Source: Bryobacterales bacterium (GTDB lineage Bacteria > Acidobacteriota > Terriglobia > Bryobacterales > Bryobacteraceae). Taken from it: a stretch of DNA of 39,888 nucleotides. Shown piece after piece: positions 25,404 through 32,912 of this stretch; position 1 is the first letter of the stretch, and each line of letters starts with the position of its first letter. The notes beneath the pieces were generated by a model. The model was not told where the DNA came from, did no database searches, and worked only from the letters and a program-made list of their open reading frames with translations. The stretch covers positions 4,869-44,756 of the forward strand of contig PLDF01000205.1 of the NCBI GenBank assembly GCA_003135055.1, written 5' to 3'. The translations under genes were made by a program, and so were the position numbers.

Positions 25404-26026
25404 GGTGCCGCTGCCGGCGGTTTCGGAGCGACCGTCCGGCCGTGGGTGCTTATAGCCGTTTTGGGGATTTGGGGGCTCTGTCGCACTTGGCAGGCGAAAG
25501 CGCCGGCGCCACAAATGAGCGCCAACGTGGGACAGACGCTTTCGTCTGTCAATGCAGCAATCTCGGCGATTATGCCCTAGATCGGTTAAGCACCGTCCGG
25601 CCCTCTGAGCAACGGGTGCTTAACCGTTTTGGGGGGATGCGGCCAAGACAATGTTGTCGGCCTCAGCCGGAGTCAGTTTCTTGCGGATGTTGGATTCAAG
25701 CTGAGAGAGTGCGAGGTGCGTTTGAGGCGGAAGATTTTTCCGTAGCTGAGAGTAGTTCGCGGGTAGTTGTTACCGCGCGGCCCGAGGATCCCGAGCTACC
25801 CTCGATAAGGGGGGCGATCTTGTGTCGCATATTGGCGATAGGTAAACGCTATGCGACCAGGGAGGATCTATTGCTCAGAACGCCGGGTTCGGGGCCGCCG
25901 GCCCGGGCCAAAGTCCGAGATGGCGACTTTTCGTCAAAGTGGATCGGCGGACGTAAGGACGTTTTAACGGGCCCTAAATGCCGACTCAGGGACCAAATCC
26001 TTGGCAGACGCAATCCAGATCTGTTT
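25404..26026. other. repeat-rich gap on the left of the accessory island
   Basis: No intact gene. It contains the composite repeat block (about 25487-25594; hairpin GACAGACG/CGTCTGTC at 25531-25550), the 12-bp palindrome at 25583-25626, and on the minus strand from about 25772 to a TAA at 25622-25620 a relic reading NYSQLRKNLPPQTHLALSQL then ESNIRKKLTPAEADNIVLAA, a natural-looking C-terminus cut off upstream by a stop. I do not recognise that family. From about 25770 to 26026 I see nothing. Confidence 0.5.
25583..25626. repeat. 12-bp palindrome (CGGTTAAGCACC element)
   Basis: CGGTTAAGCACC at 25583-25594 pairs exactly with GGTGCTTAACCG at 25615-25626, followed by TTTTGGGGGG. The half-element TCGGTTAAGCACC plus CTGAGCAACG recurs at 32655-32678, and related forms lie near 9561 and 25448. 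It could act as a weak terminator for the S41 gene. Confidence 0.65.
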
Positions 26027-26869
26027 TTATGCTGCAAAAAGGTGGCGGAGGAAGCGTTTGCCCTTTTCAGTGAGAGCGGGAGAGCCTTCAAGAGAAGGCA
26101 CCGCCGAGATTTCTTCGTCAATCTCGGATATACGACGAAGAGCAAAGTTCTGATCGATACTGTCTGGGCTGGTATCTGCAACCCGACGCCACATCCAGCG
26201 GAGCACGTAAAAGACGTATGCGCCGTGCAAGATGCCCTGCGCTGGCCGTTCTTGCCGTTTCCACGGCGAATACATCAACCAGTCAGAAGTTTTGTCGACC
26301 AGAGGTGATAAAGCCTCAAAAAGTGTAAGCTGCAGGTGCATCGTCTCGTGTATCAAACTCTCAGCAACCCGAAGCAATGAACGTCGGTCACCTCGAACTG
26401 GCGCAGAAACGAAAACAGAAAACGGGATCGCGGGATCGCTAAAACTTACATCGTAATCCTCATCGGATGCGAGCAGCGGATGGCAACGCCATGCGAGTTC
26501 CGAAACGGCCGACCACAGGAACGGAAAAGGCTTAACTACCTTTAGTAAAGCGGCCTCAATTAGATCAGTCGCCCTATCAGCTTCCGCGTCGGTGGCCAGA
26601 CTCAGGCCTCTCTCTGCACCGTAACACAATAGATCGGGACTCGGCGTCTCACAGACCAATACGTTGCCGCTACTCATCGGAACTGCCCTCAAGATTGCGG
26701 CGTTGTCCGTAGTCGAATCGAACAACAATCTTTGAGTAGAATAGTTGTCCCTTGTCAGTGAATGAGACCTCAACAGGGCGCTCTCTCCAGCCAGACGAAG
26801 GGCAACCGGTAAAGAAAGGTCAAACGGGGGAAGTAGGCTGGCAGGGTCGATGTCAGGAGCGGTCTGCAT
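26027..26869 (-). CDS. HExxH-type peptide hydroxylase of a RiPP operon
   Basis: 280 residues from ATG 26869, which overlaps the end of the upstream oxygenase gene by 17 bases in another frame. Motifs: H174-E-T-M-H178 in ESLIHETMHLQLTLFEAL, then SPWKRQERPAQGILHGAYVF with H215 as likely third metal ligand. HExxH followed by SPWR...RP..G.LHG is the signature of the RiPP-associated HExxH family, originally taken for peptidases and later described as alpha-ketoglutarate-dependent peptide beta-hydroxylases (from memory). I infer it hydroxylates the precursor at 28564-28758 after or beside cyclophane formation. Last gene of the operon; base composition is poorer in GC than the housekeeping genes. 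Confidence 0.82.
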   Translation of the reverse strand: MQTAPDIDPASLLPPFDLSLPVALRLAGESALLRSHSLTRDNYSTQRLLFDSTTDNAAILRAVPMSSGNVLVCETPSPDLLCYGAERGLSLATDAEADRATDLIEAALLKVVKPFPFLWSAVSELAWRCHPLLASDEDYDVSFSDPAIPFSVFVSAPVRGDRRSLLRVAESLIHETMHLQLTLFEALSPLVDKTSDWLMYSPWKRQERPAQGILHGAYVFYVLRWMWRRVADTSPDSIDQNFALRRISEIDEEISAVPSLEGSPALTEKGKRFLRHLFAA

Positions 26870-27437
26870 AGAAAGAAAAGACCAGTGTGTATCGATCACT
26901 CTGATAAACCTGACTCACCGCGTGGTACGAAGCGGCAGAGATCTCAAAACCGAATGCAGAACGGCTTGTCGGAACAATGACATCATCGAGCGATTCAACA
27001 TCCGGTCCCCGGAACAGCATGAGCATTCCACCATTTGCTTCATTCCAGCCACGGTTCAGCTGGATAAGGAAGCGATGGGTTTCACCGTCGGGCCTAGCGT
27101 CGTTATGAATCCGGATTTTCTGGGATCGAGTGAGCTTATGTGCTGTAATCTCGATCTCAGGTTTTAGCGTGGCTCCGAGAAGTGCCCCAAGGAGCCGTCG
27201 AAGCTCATTTAACGACTCCTCGGAAAACAGCGGCTTCAGGTCGACGGGAAGATTCACGTGTCGAAAGTCAAATTCGTACTGCTCGTAGAAATCCATGACA
27301 GTGAGGCGCCAGGGAGCTTCTGTTTCGAACCACGCAAGCAAGGCCTCTTCCAGTTCCTCGGACATGACTTGGGGGACTGTGAAACACGGGAAAGGACGAG
27401 ATCGCGAAACGGCAGAAGAAAAATCGAGGGGGGTCAT
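26853..27437 (-). CDS. yhhC: 2OG-Fe(II) oxygenase of a cyclophane RiPP operon
   Basis: 194 residues from ATG 27437, whose ATGA overlaps the stop of the radical SAM gene; the frame is open further upstream but that part is shadow. Double-stranded beta-helix oxygenase with iron ligands H111-x-D113 (IRIHNDARPDGETHRFLIQL) and H172 (SAASYHAVSQV), and R183 placed to bind 2-oxoglutarate. NGGMLMLF is the conserved strand between them. Adjacent to a radical SAM/SPASM enzyme and a YxxxHxxHxx precursor, it fits the oxygenase named YhhC in cyclophane peptide clusters; name from memory. Likely hydroxylates a modified residue of the peptide. Confidence 0.8.
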   Translation of the reverse strand: MTPLDFSSAVSRSRPFPCFTVPQVMSEELEEALLAWFETEAPWRLTVMDFYEQYEFDFRHVNLPVDLKPLFSEESLNELRRLLGALLGATLKPEIEITAHKLTRSQKIRIHNDARPDGETHRFLIQLNRGWNEANGGMLMLFRGPDVESLDDVIVPTSRSAFGFEISAASYHAVSQVYQSDRYTLVFSFYADRS

Positions 27438-28546
27438 CGGCAATCCTGCAAGGTCTGCTGCATATGGCCGAGCAGGAGCTTGTAGTCGGCGCAGTAAACC
27501 GATGGATTTGCTAATCCGGTTTCTGGATGCCATCGGGAGAGCGGCATTCCCCCTCCGCAGACTGGGAGTAATGTGCACGCTTGGCAAACGGGGCTTGTTG
27601 GCTGTTGGAGTTGAGAATACTGGATGAATTCCGGAGAGGAGGCGACTTCAGAAAGCCGGTTGTTCGATACTGACCATGCTCTTTCGAAACGATCCGCACC
27701 GTCGTAGGTGCTCTTCAGTGTGTCATTCTTCGTGATGGTTCCGTCTGTATCGATCACGGCAATGCCGTACACCGCCTGCCCGCAACCCTCCTTTACGGAG
27801 ACCCCGCCAAGGAGCAAACGACCAAAGTCATCTAGGATCCGAATGCGTGGCGGGTTAGGATCATTGATATAGCAGTCCCAGATCGTTGCCAGCCAGTTTC
27901 CATACTCGGTGGACTCAACGCTAGTCTTGCCCGGCGGTAGCTTCGCGTGATTCCCATCCTTAAAAAGGAAATCGACACTCGGGACCGCTAGTGACTTGAA
28001 GTATTCGTAAACTCTTCGAGCATCAGAGTTTGGATCCACGACACAGAGAGTTCCTGTAAAGATTTGGCTAGCTTGTGGATGTTGTCGAATGCGATCTATT
28101 CCGGCTGCCGCGCGCTTATGCGTGCCCTCACCGGTAAATGCGATGCGAAAGGTGTCGTTCACATCTGCGGGCCCATCGAGGCTGACAGAAATCGTCGTCT
28201 TGGTGCTGGAGCACAAATCGAGCAAATCGTCGTCGATCAACGTGCCATTCGTCTGAATGGCGCGTTTGCAGGTTGATGGCAAGCTGTCTGCAAGCCCTTG
28301 GAGAAGAACTTCCAGAATATTTCGAGGAAGAAGAAGCGGCTCACCACCGTGAAGAACGACGGCAAAAGGATGCTGCTGGTCTTCGTACAGCGCCGTTAAC
28401 TGCCTTCGAACATCCTCCACTGTCGCGAGAGACATATGCTTCGGCATACGCTCCCAAGTGATATCGCCGTGATGGTAGACGTAACAATAACGGCAATCGA
28501 TATTGCAGCGCGAGGCCACCTTCAAAAGTATGGTGTCGAGCTTCAT
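27434..28546 (-). CDS. yhhB: radical SAM/SPASM cyclophane-forming peptide maturase
   Basis: 370 residues. Radical SAM cluster C14-x3-C18-x2-C21 in ASRCNIDCRYCYVYHHGD; LHGGEPLLL (65-73) and QTNGTLI (98-104) are core barrel motifs. The C-terminal SPASM region supplies C255, C321, C324, C330 and C352 (PVCQACTLLPVCGGG), enough for auxiliary clusters. This size and the YCYVYHHGD phrase fit the three-residue cyclophane-forming maturases; YhhB is the named class with a Tyr/His/His precursor. Expected reaction: carbon-carbon crosslinks between an aromatic side chain and the beta-carbon of the third residue. Starts 17 bases after the precursor gene and overlaps the oxygenase gene by ATGA. Confidence 0.85.
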   Translation of the reverse strand: MKLDTILLKVASRCNIDCRYCYVYHHGDITWERMPKHMSLATVEDVRRQLTALYEDQQHPFAVVLHGGEPLLLPRNILEVLLQGLADSLPSTCKRAIQTNGTLIDDDLLDLCSSTKTTISVSLDGPADVNDTFRIAFTGEGTHKRAAAGIDRIRQHPQASQIFTGTLCVVDPNSDARRVYEYFKSLAVPSVDFLFKDGNHAKLPPGKTSVESTEYGNWLATIWDCYINDPNPPRIRILDDFGRLLLGGVSVKEGCGQAVYGIAVIDTDGTITKNDTLKSTYDGADRFERAWSVSNNRLSEVASSPEFIQYSQLQQPTSPVCQACTLLPVCGGGMPLSRWHPETGLANPSVYCADYKLLLGHMQQTLQDCR

Positions 28547-28563
28547 GCGCTGCCGAAAGGAAG

Positions 28564-28758
28564 CTAGCGGTTGTGGCGATTGTGCGCGCGATCGTAGGAG
28601 CCGGCGATTGACGAGCCATTCGTCTCTTCCAACCGCACTTCTTCCATGAGGCGTCGCAGGGCGGCACTGTCACGTGGCATGCCATCCACATGCGTATTTT
28701 CGGGCAAAGGTGCGGGTATCGCGGTTACCGCGGACTGCTCAAGCGTGATGGATTCCAT
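28564..28758 (-). CDS. yhhA: RiPP precursor peptide with YDR-A-HNR-HNR core
   Basis: 64 residues from ATG 28758 with GGAG five bases upstream; the frame is open further upstream, but the ribosome site decides the start. The N-terminal leader begins MESITLEQSAVTAIPAPLPE and has a charged helix (SAALRRLMEEVRLEETNG). The last ten residues are Y55-D-R, A58, H59-N-R, H62-N-R64: three aromatic-x-Arg triplets at the very end. Three-residue cyclophane enzymes act on aromatic-x-x units, so one to three rings on Tyr55, His59 and His62 are predicted. First gene of the operon with the maturase and two oxygenases. No Cys, so no lanthipeptide-type chemistry. No exporter or protease gene is adjacent. Confidence 0.85.
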   Translation of the reverse strand: MESITLEQSAVTAIPAPLPENTHVDGMPRDSAALRRLMEEVRLEETNGSSIAGSYDRAHNRHNR

Positions 28759-29185
28759 GAAGACTCCTTTACTGGTCCGTATCCAGGCCGGATCTGAACC
28801 CAGTGTACGTCTTCTAATATAGATAATCAAGCCTTGTAATACGGTTATTTTTCAATGAGTTACGCGGGTGCTAAAATCTATTTTCGTTGACCCTGTCTAA
28901 GCTGAATAAACTAAACAACTTATCGTGAGCGAAAGATCGGAGGAGATCGCCTTCAATTCCGAGGCTGTTGGCAGGTACCCGGGATTCCCCTATACGGCTA
29001 GGAATCGTATCGAAGTTGGGTGTATGTAAATGAGGAATCAGTCCTTACGTGCGATACGATGAGTATCTGCAAGGGGAAGCGGATTCGCGCTTGCCGTCCG
29101 TATTGATGGCTGCGTTTCGCGACTCTGGCGAAATCAAAGCAACGGCTGCGGTGGTGCATGCTACCCCTGCACAAGGAGTTTCACT
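28759..29185. promoter_or_regulatory. AT-rich divergent promoter region between RiPP and AAA/HNH operons
   Basis: Clearly AT-richer than its surroundings. For the minus-strand RiPP operon a TATATT (-10 like; plus-strand 28816-28821) lies about 58 bases before the precursor ATG, without a clear -35. For the plus strand a TTGACC at 28887-28892 is a possible -35 with no convincing -10. A frame from GTG 29049 (MRYDEYLQGEADSRLPSVLM) runs into the ATPase gene in another frame and I do not trust it. No second precursor was seen on either strand. Confidence 0.4.
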
Positions 29186-30517
29186 ATGCCTGTCGATAAA
29201 GAAGTCCCAGATGAAATGCACTTCCGGTCCCTACGCCTGGAAAATGTGCGCGCTTTCGGCAGCGTGCAGAATCTGGAGTTCATTGACGAGAGTGGCATCA
29301 TCAGTCGCTGGAATTTGATTCTCGGGGACAACGGTGTCGGCAAGACAACGCTTTTGCACGTACTCGCGCTCATGCTGCCCGTTTCCGACTTTCCCCCGAC
29401 CAGATCGAAGGCTAAACTTTCGGAGCATACGAATATTGAGATCAGGCATTTCATTCGCAGGGGAGGAAAACGTAAGGCCACTATAGTGGCAGTGTTTCAT
29501 GCCCACGGGCAGCCGCTAAGAATTCAAGTCGGCATCAGCGGGAGTGTGGACAAGCTTGAATCAGCGCGATTCCCTCCAGTCAAACATCGTCTGCGCTCGG
29601 AAGGTCCTCTCGTCATCAAATATGATGCCGGTCGCCACATTCGTCGTGATGTTTCGCCGCCCACAGATACGGATGGAGCGGAGACATCGTTTTCAGAAGT
29701 CACTGTTCTCTACGATGCAGAGACGATCCTCGAAAAGCTCGATTATGCCGTTCGGAGCGAGCCGCGGCAAAAAAACAGCCGAGAAAAGATCCGGTTAAAG
29801 GTGCTCAAGGCCGTCGTTGCTGCGTTACTGCCTGGCCGCCTGACCGACAAAGATATCGAAATCCGCGGACCTCGTCGGACCGGCAAAGATCAGTCCGGCG
29901 TTCTTGTGAAGACTCCGTCCGGCAAGACCCCTTTTGCGGACCTCAGCCTCGGCTACCAAACGATGCTCGCGCTGGCGGTGGATTTGGCGTCCCGGCTTTT
30001 TGACGCCTTTCCCGAGAGCACCAAACCTTTATGCAAAAGCGCAATTGTGTTGATCGATGAGATCGAATTGCATCTTCACCCGCAGTGGCAGCGCGAGCTC
30101 CGCGAACGCTTGCTCAAGAATTTCCCCAAAGTCCAGTTCATCGCGACTACGCACAGCCCAATTACCGCTCAAGACGCCTTATCCCAAGGTGGCAATGTTG
30201 CCGTTGTGCGGTGGGAAGGTAACGAGGCGCATATCCTGAACCGTCCGATACCGGCAGATTTATGGCGCTACGACCAGTTACTTGTCAGCGACCTATTTGG
30301 GCTGACCTCTGACAGGAGCAAAGAGGCGGAGGCCATGTTTGACGACCGCCTCAATCTTCTTCAAACCAAAAATCGTTCAGCTAAGCAGGAGGCGCGGCTA
30401 CGAGAACTTAATGAACTCATCGCACGCCTACCTACCGCCAGATCACCGATCGATCAACGATTTGAGGATCTAACGAGTGAGTTAGTTAGAGACTTCCCGC
30501 GGAGGCGGGCGCGGTGA
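29186..30517 (+). CDS. AAA/ABC-type ATPase of a Septu-like defence pair
   Basis: 443 residues; ATG 29186 follows AAGGAG at good spacing. RecF/OLD-like ATPase: N-terminal FRSLRLENVRAFGSVQNLEF, Walker A GDNGVGKT (47-54), ABC signature DLSLGYQTM (252-260), Walker B IVLIDEIELHLHP (287-299) and H-loop TTHSP (321-325). The C-terminus is Arg/Leu-rich and helical. Its TGA overlaps the GTG of the HNH gene (GTGA), so they are coupled. ATPase plus HNH in this order matches Septu (PtuA/PtuB) phage defence; similar ATPase/HNH pairs also accompany some retrons, but no reverse transcriptase is here. Lower GC than the flanking chromosome. Confidence 0.85.
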   Translation: MPVDKEVPDEMHFRSLRLENVRAFGSVQNLEFIDESGIISRWNLILGDNGVGKTTLLHVLALMLPVSDFPPTRSKAKLSEHTNIEIRHFIRRGGKRKATIVAVFHAHGQPLRIQVGISGSVDKLESARFPPVKHRLRSEGPLVIKYDAGRHIRRDVSPPTDTDGAETSFSEVTVLYDAETILEKLDYAVRSEPRQKNSREKIRLKVLKAVVAALLPGRLTDKDIEIRGPRRTGKDQSGVLVKTPSGKTPFADLSLGYQTMLALAVDLASRLFDAFPESTKPLCKSAIVLIDEIELHLHPQWQRELRERLLKNFPKVQFIATTHSPITAQDALSQGGNVAVVRWEGNEAHILNRPIPADLWRYDQLLVSDLFGLTSDRSKEAEAMFDDRLNLLQTKNRSAKQEARLRELNELIARLPTARSPIDQRFEDLTSELVRDFPRRRAR

Positions 30518-31317
30518 TTCGTATTCATAAGGGCGCTGCCCCTCCCAGTCTCGTTCGCGCCAACTCGAAGTATTGCAAAACTCTTTGTGATGCTTACGAT
30601 GCCGATCCCGGGCTATACCGGAATGGAAAGCCAATGGCTATCCGCGGATCGATCTACAAGACGAAAGCAGTTAAGAAAGCCCTGGCGAAGTGTCACTACG
30701 GTAAGTGCTGCTATTGCGAGACGTGGATTCCTGAGCCCTATGCGCATTCGCATGTCGAACATTGGAGGCCCAAGTCGAGTTCGCGCCAAAAGCGAGGCGA
30801 TAAAAGGACATGGCCGGGCTATTACTGGTTGTCCTACGAGTGGGAGAATCTCCTGTGGAGTTGTGCTTTTTGCAACTCGGCCAATAAGAGTGACCTGTTT
30901 CCGTTGGATAATCCTGCCGCTCGCGCGAAGCATCATCGGATGAGCGTGCAGGACGAGAGGCCGTCCATCATCAAGCCCGATGGTGCAGAAGATCCACGTA
31001 ACCATATCAAATTCGAACTCGATGAGGTGATCGGGTTAACTCCGATCGGCAAAAAGACCATTGAAGTATTGCGCCTCAACAGTAAGTTTCAAGAAGCCCG
31101 TCTCACGCATTTTAAGAAAATTCGGGAGGCCCGGGACCGCTACATTAACCTAATGAATAGCGTCGATCCAAAGGCTCGCGAGGACGCGCTACATTGGCGC
31201 CGGTTTGTGGAGCATGCAGCAGCTTTAGACCAGCCATACAGTGCCATGGTTGCCGCCTATCTGGAGACATACCCCCTTCCAGACCCCACCATCCAGACCG
31301 CCATGCGTATCGGCTAG
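30514..31317 (+). CDS. HNH nuclease of a Septu-like defence pair
   Basis: 267 residues from GTG 30514, overlapping the ATPase stop. The zinc and active-site pattern is that of the TIGR02646/PtuB-like HNH family: C65-x2-C68 (KCCYCET), HSHVEHWRPKS (78-88) with the catalytic His in the EHWRPK phrase, YYWLSYEWENLLWSC, C117-x2-C120 followed by NSANKSDLFPL. Expected to cut DNA when the ATPase senses infection. The C-terminal half is helical. The island's decay zone begins right after it. Confidence 0.85.
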   Translation: MIRIHKGAAPPSLVRANSKYCKTLCDAYDADPGLYRNGKPMAIRGSIYKTKAVKKALAKCHYGKCCYCETWIPEPYAHSHVEHWRPKSSSRQKRGDKRTWPGYYWLSYEWENLLWSCAFCNSANKSDLFPLDNPAARAKHHRMSVQDERPSIIKPDGAEDPRNHIKFELDEVIGLTPIGKKTIEVLRLNSKFQEARLTHFKKIREARDRYINLMNSVDPKAREDALHWRRFVEHAAALDQPYSAMVAAYLETYPLPDPTIQTAMRIG

Positions 31318-31531
31318 GCTCTCGCAAAGAAACTGCCTACCCGGCTCCGGTTTCAAGTCAACAGACCGTCTGGCCTGAGCCGATCATTCGCGGAATTGAA
31401 TCTGTAGATGAGTCCCCACAAGTCGGCTTCGCAACTCCGATCCTTCACATGTTCACGTGGCCGAAAAACGCCCGTTGCTGACATTTGCCGGGTACAGTGT
31501 TATAGATCCTCCCTGACGGCGTACTGTTTAC

Positions 31532-31640
31532 TCAGGCGACGGACCACGCGACAAGCGCCCGATAGAGCGTCGAGAGGCCCACGTTCAGAAGGTTTGCTAC
31601 GTACCTGGCGGGCTTCCCTCTGTCGATCGGCCCGGGGTAC
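31532..31640 (-). pseudogene. C-terminal relic of a resolvase/invertase
   Basis: The frame ending at the stop 31532 reads DRGKPARYVANLLNVGLSTL followed by YRALVAWSVA. GKxARYVAxLLNVGxSTLYRAL is the DNA-binding helix-turn-helix at the end of Hin/resolvase serine recombinases. The catalytic domain is missing; sequence upstream in this frame is not recombinase-like. A sign of past mobile-element activity beside the defence genes. Confidence 0.55.
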
Positions 31641-31873
31641 TTCTGTGCAGCGTTCACACAGCGGAATGCCCCTGGCAAGGTACGGTCGTTCCATCGCCGC
31701 GCGTGACGCAGCACGTCCGCGCCCACCCAAAATCCAGCCATTGCCCAAAATCCGGTCACAGGCTTTCAATAAATATTTTCTACCCCGCAACCCACTCCAT
31801 CCACATCACTTAGCCAACCCAACCTCCAACCGCTCACCCCGATCCCCGACCCGCGCCTGATATATTCGAAACA

Positions 31874-31917
31874 GAAAGGGCTGCCTTCGCGAACCTGTTC
31901 GCGAGCGCAGCCCTTTC
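31874..31917. promoter_or_regulatory. two-step hairpin in the leader of the hypothetical gene
   Basis: GAAAGGGCTGC (31874-31884) pairs with GCAGCCCTTTC (31907-31917); inside, CGCGAA (31888-31893) pairs with TTCGCG (31898-31903) around a CCTG loop. It ends 29 bases before the ATG at 31947, so it could control or insulate that gene. No T-run follows. Confidence 0.6.
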
Positions 31918-31946
31918 CATTTCCACTGCCCAAAAAAGGATTCCCA

Positions 31947-32618
31947 ATGTCTACGCCAGCACAAGCCGCCGCCTCCATCGCCAACTCCAAGCTCTCCACC
32001 GGCCCGTCCTCGGTCACCGGGAAGCAAACCGTGTCCGCGAACGCGCTCCATCACGGCTTGGCCTCGTCCAAGCCCGCTCACGTCGCCCTCCCCGGCGAGG
32101 AAGAGCTGTTCGCCGGCCATCTCGAAAGCTACCGCAAGGCCTACGCCCCCGCCAACCAACCCGAAGAGGACCTCGTCCGCACCCTCGCCGAATCCTACTG
32201 GCGGCTCGAACGCGCCCACAAGCTGGAAAACGCCCTCTTCAGCCAGGTCCTCACTCAGGACGACTACAAAGCTCTCGAGCCCATCACCGCGAAGGCCATG
32301 GCCTGGAGCGACAAAGTCACCGGCCTCCAGCGCATGGCGCTGTACGCTCAACGCATCCAGCGCACCGCCGAAAAGACCGCCGCCGCCATCAAAGCCATGC
32401 AACAGGAGCGCAAAGCCGCCTACAACCAGGCCAAGGAAGATGCCATGTACCTCACCCAACTCTCCGTCGGCAACGGAAACACCTTCGAACCCGCGCTCCA
32501 CTTCGGCGCCGCGGACCTCCACGGCGGCTTTGTTTATTCACCCGATGAAATCAAGCTCGCCCTGCTCCGCGTCAGCCGCCTCGAAGAGGCCAGAGCCCGC
32601 TTCAACCGGGCGGCATAA
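31947..32618 (+). CDS. hypothetical protein of an Acidobacteria-type family
   Basis: 223 residues beginning MSTPAQAAASIANSKLSTGP, then LHHGLASS and EEELFAGHLESYRKAY, PEEDLVRTLAESYWRLERAH and two long helices, ending with LLRVSRLEEARARFNRAA. The opening resembles a family repeated many times in Solibacter-like genomes (N-xANAQxSTGPxxxxGK pattern, from memory), of unknown function. Ribosome site AAGGA seven bases upstream. C/G-rich codon use like the core chromosome, so the low-GC island ends before it. The low-complexity tail seen at 1-576 may come from another member. Confidence 0.8.
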   Translation: MSTPAQAAASIANSKLSTGPSSVTGKQTVSANALHHGLASSKPAHVALPGEEELFAGHLESYRKAYAPANQPEEDLVRTLAESYWRLERAHKLENALFSQVLTQDDYKALEPITAKAMAWSDKVTGLQRMALYAQRIQRTAEKTAAAIKAMQQERKAAYNQAKEDAMYLTQLSVGNGNTFEPALHFGAADLHGGFVYSPDEIKLALLRVSRLEEARARFNRAA

Positions 32619-32654
32619 CCAAACTATGACAACAAAAGACACGACGACCCCAGT

Positions 32655-32678
32655 TCGGTTAAGCACCCCTGAGCAACG
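32655..32678 (+). repeat. TCGGTTAAGCACC repeat, right-hand copy
   Basis: TCGGTTAAGCACC (32655-32667) followed by CTGAGCAACG (32669-32678). The same two blocks lie at 25582-25594 and 25605-25614, ten bases further apart. It lies just before hicA. Confidence 0.65.
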
Positions 32679-32696
32679 CGCAGCGTTATCATGTGA

Positions 32697-32879
32697 ATGG
32701 TGAAAGTCAGGGATCTGATTCACCTGCTCGAATCCACCGGCTGGCGGCTGAAGGCGACCAAAGGTAGCCACCGTCAGTTCCTCCATCCGCAAAAAGGGAT
32801 GGTCGTGACCGTTCCGGGTCAGCCCGGTAAAGATGTGCCGGTGGGAACGCTGAAGCCATCCTTCGTACCGCCGGGCTGA
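32697..32879 (+). pseudogene. hicA: HicA toxin, frameshifted near the end
   Basis: As read, 60 residues: MVKVRDLIHLLESTGWRLKA, KGSHRQFLHPQKGMVVTVPG, then GTLKPSFVPPG and stop. The double-stranded-RNA-binding-like fold and catalytic H (GSHRQF) are normal, but HicA usually ends GTLNSILKQAGLK. One frame over, from base 32855, the sequence reads AILRTAGLKQLD, so one base is missing after 32852 (or two extra). A 14-base duplication containing CTGAAACAG (32876-32884 and 32890-32898) follows. Without both changes the gene would end ...AGLKQKDED with TGATG overlapping hicB. The toxin, an mRNA interferase, may be crippled. Confidence 0.75.
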
Positions 32880-32912
32880 AACAGCTGGACTGAAACAGAA
32901 AGACGAGGATTG

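Larger units (their letters stand above)
31318..31946. other. decay zone right of the accessory island
   Basis: No intact gene up to the hypothetical gene at 31947. It contains a serine-recombinase tail on the minus strand (31532-31640) and the composite hairpin at 31874-31917. From about 31320 to 31530 I see nothing readable. Confidence 0.5.

Noticed and set aside
26027..26869. Zinc metalloprotease that removes the precursor leader
   Set aside because: HExxH alone would allow it, but the SPWxxxxRPxxGxLHG context matches the RiPP hydroxylase family better; cannot be fully excluded without biochemistry.
29049..29318. 89-residue plus-strand frame before the ATPase gene
   Set aside because: No clear ribosome site, overlaps the ATPase gene by 130 bases in another frame, and the second half is shadow.
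29186..31317. Retron-type defence system
   Set aside because: ATPase plus HNH also occurs with retrons, but no reverse transcriptase or ncRNA with inverted a1/a2 ends was seen nearby.
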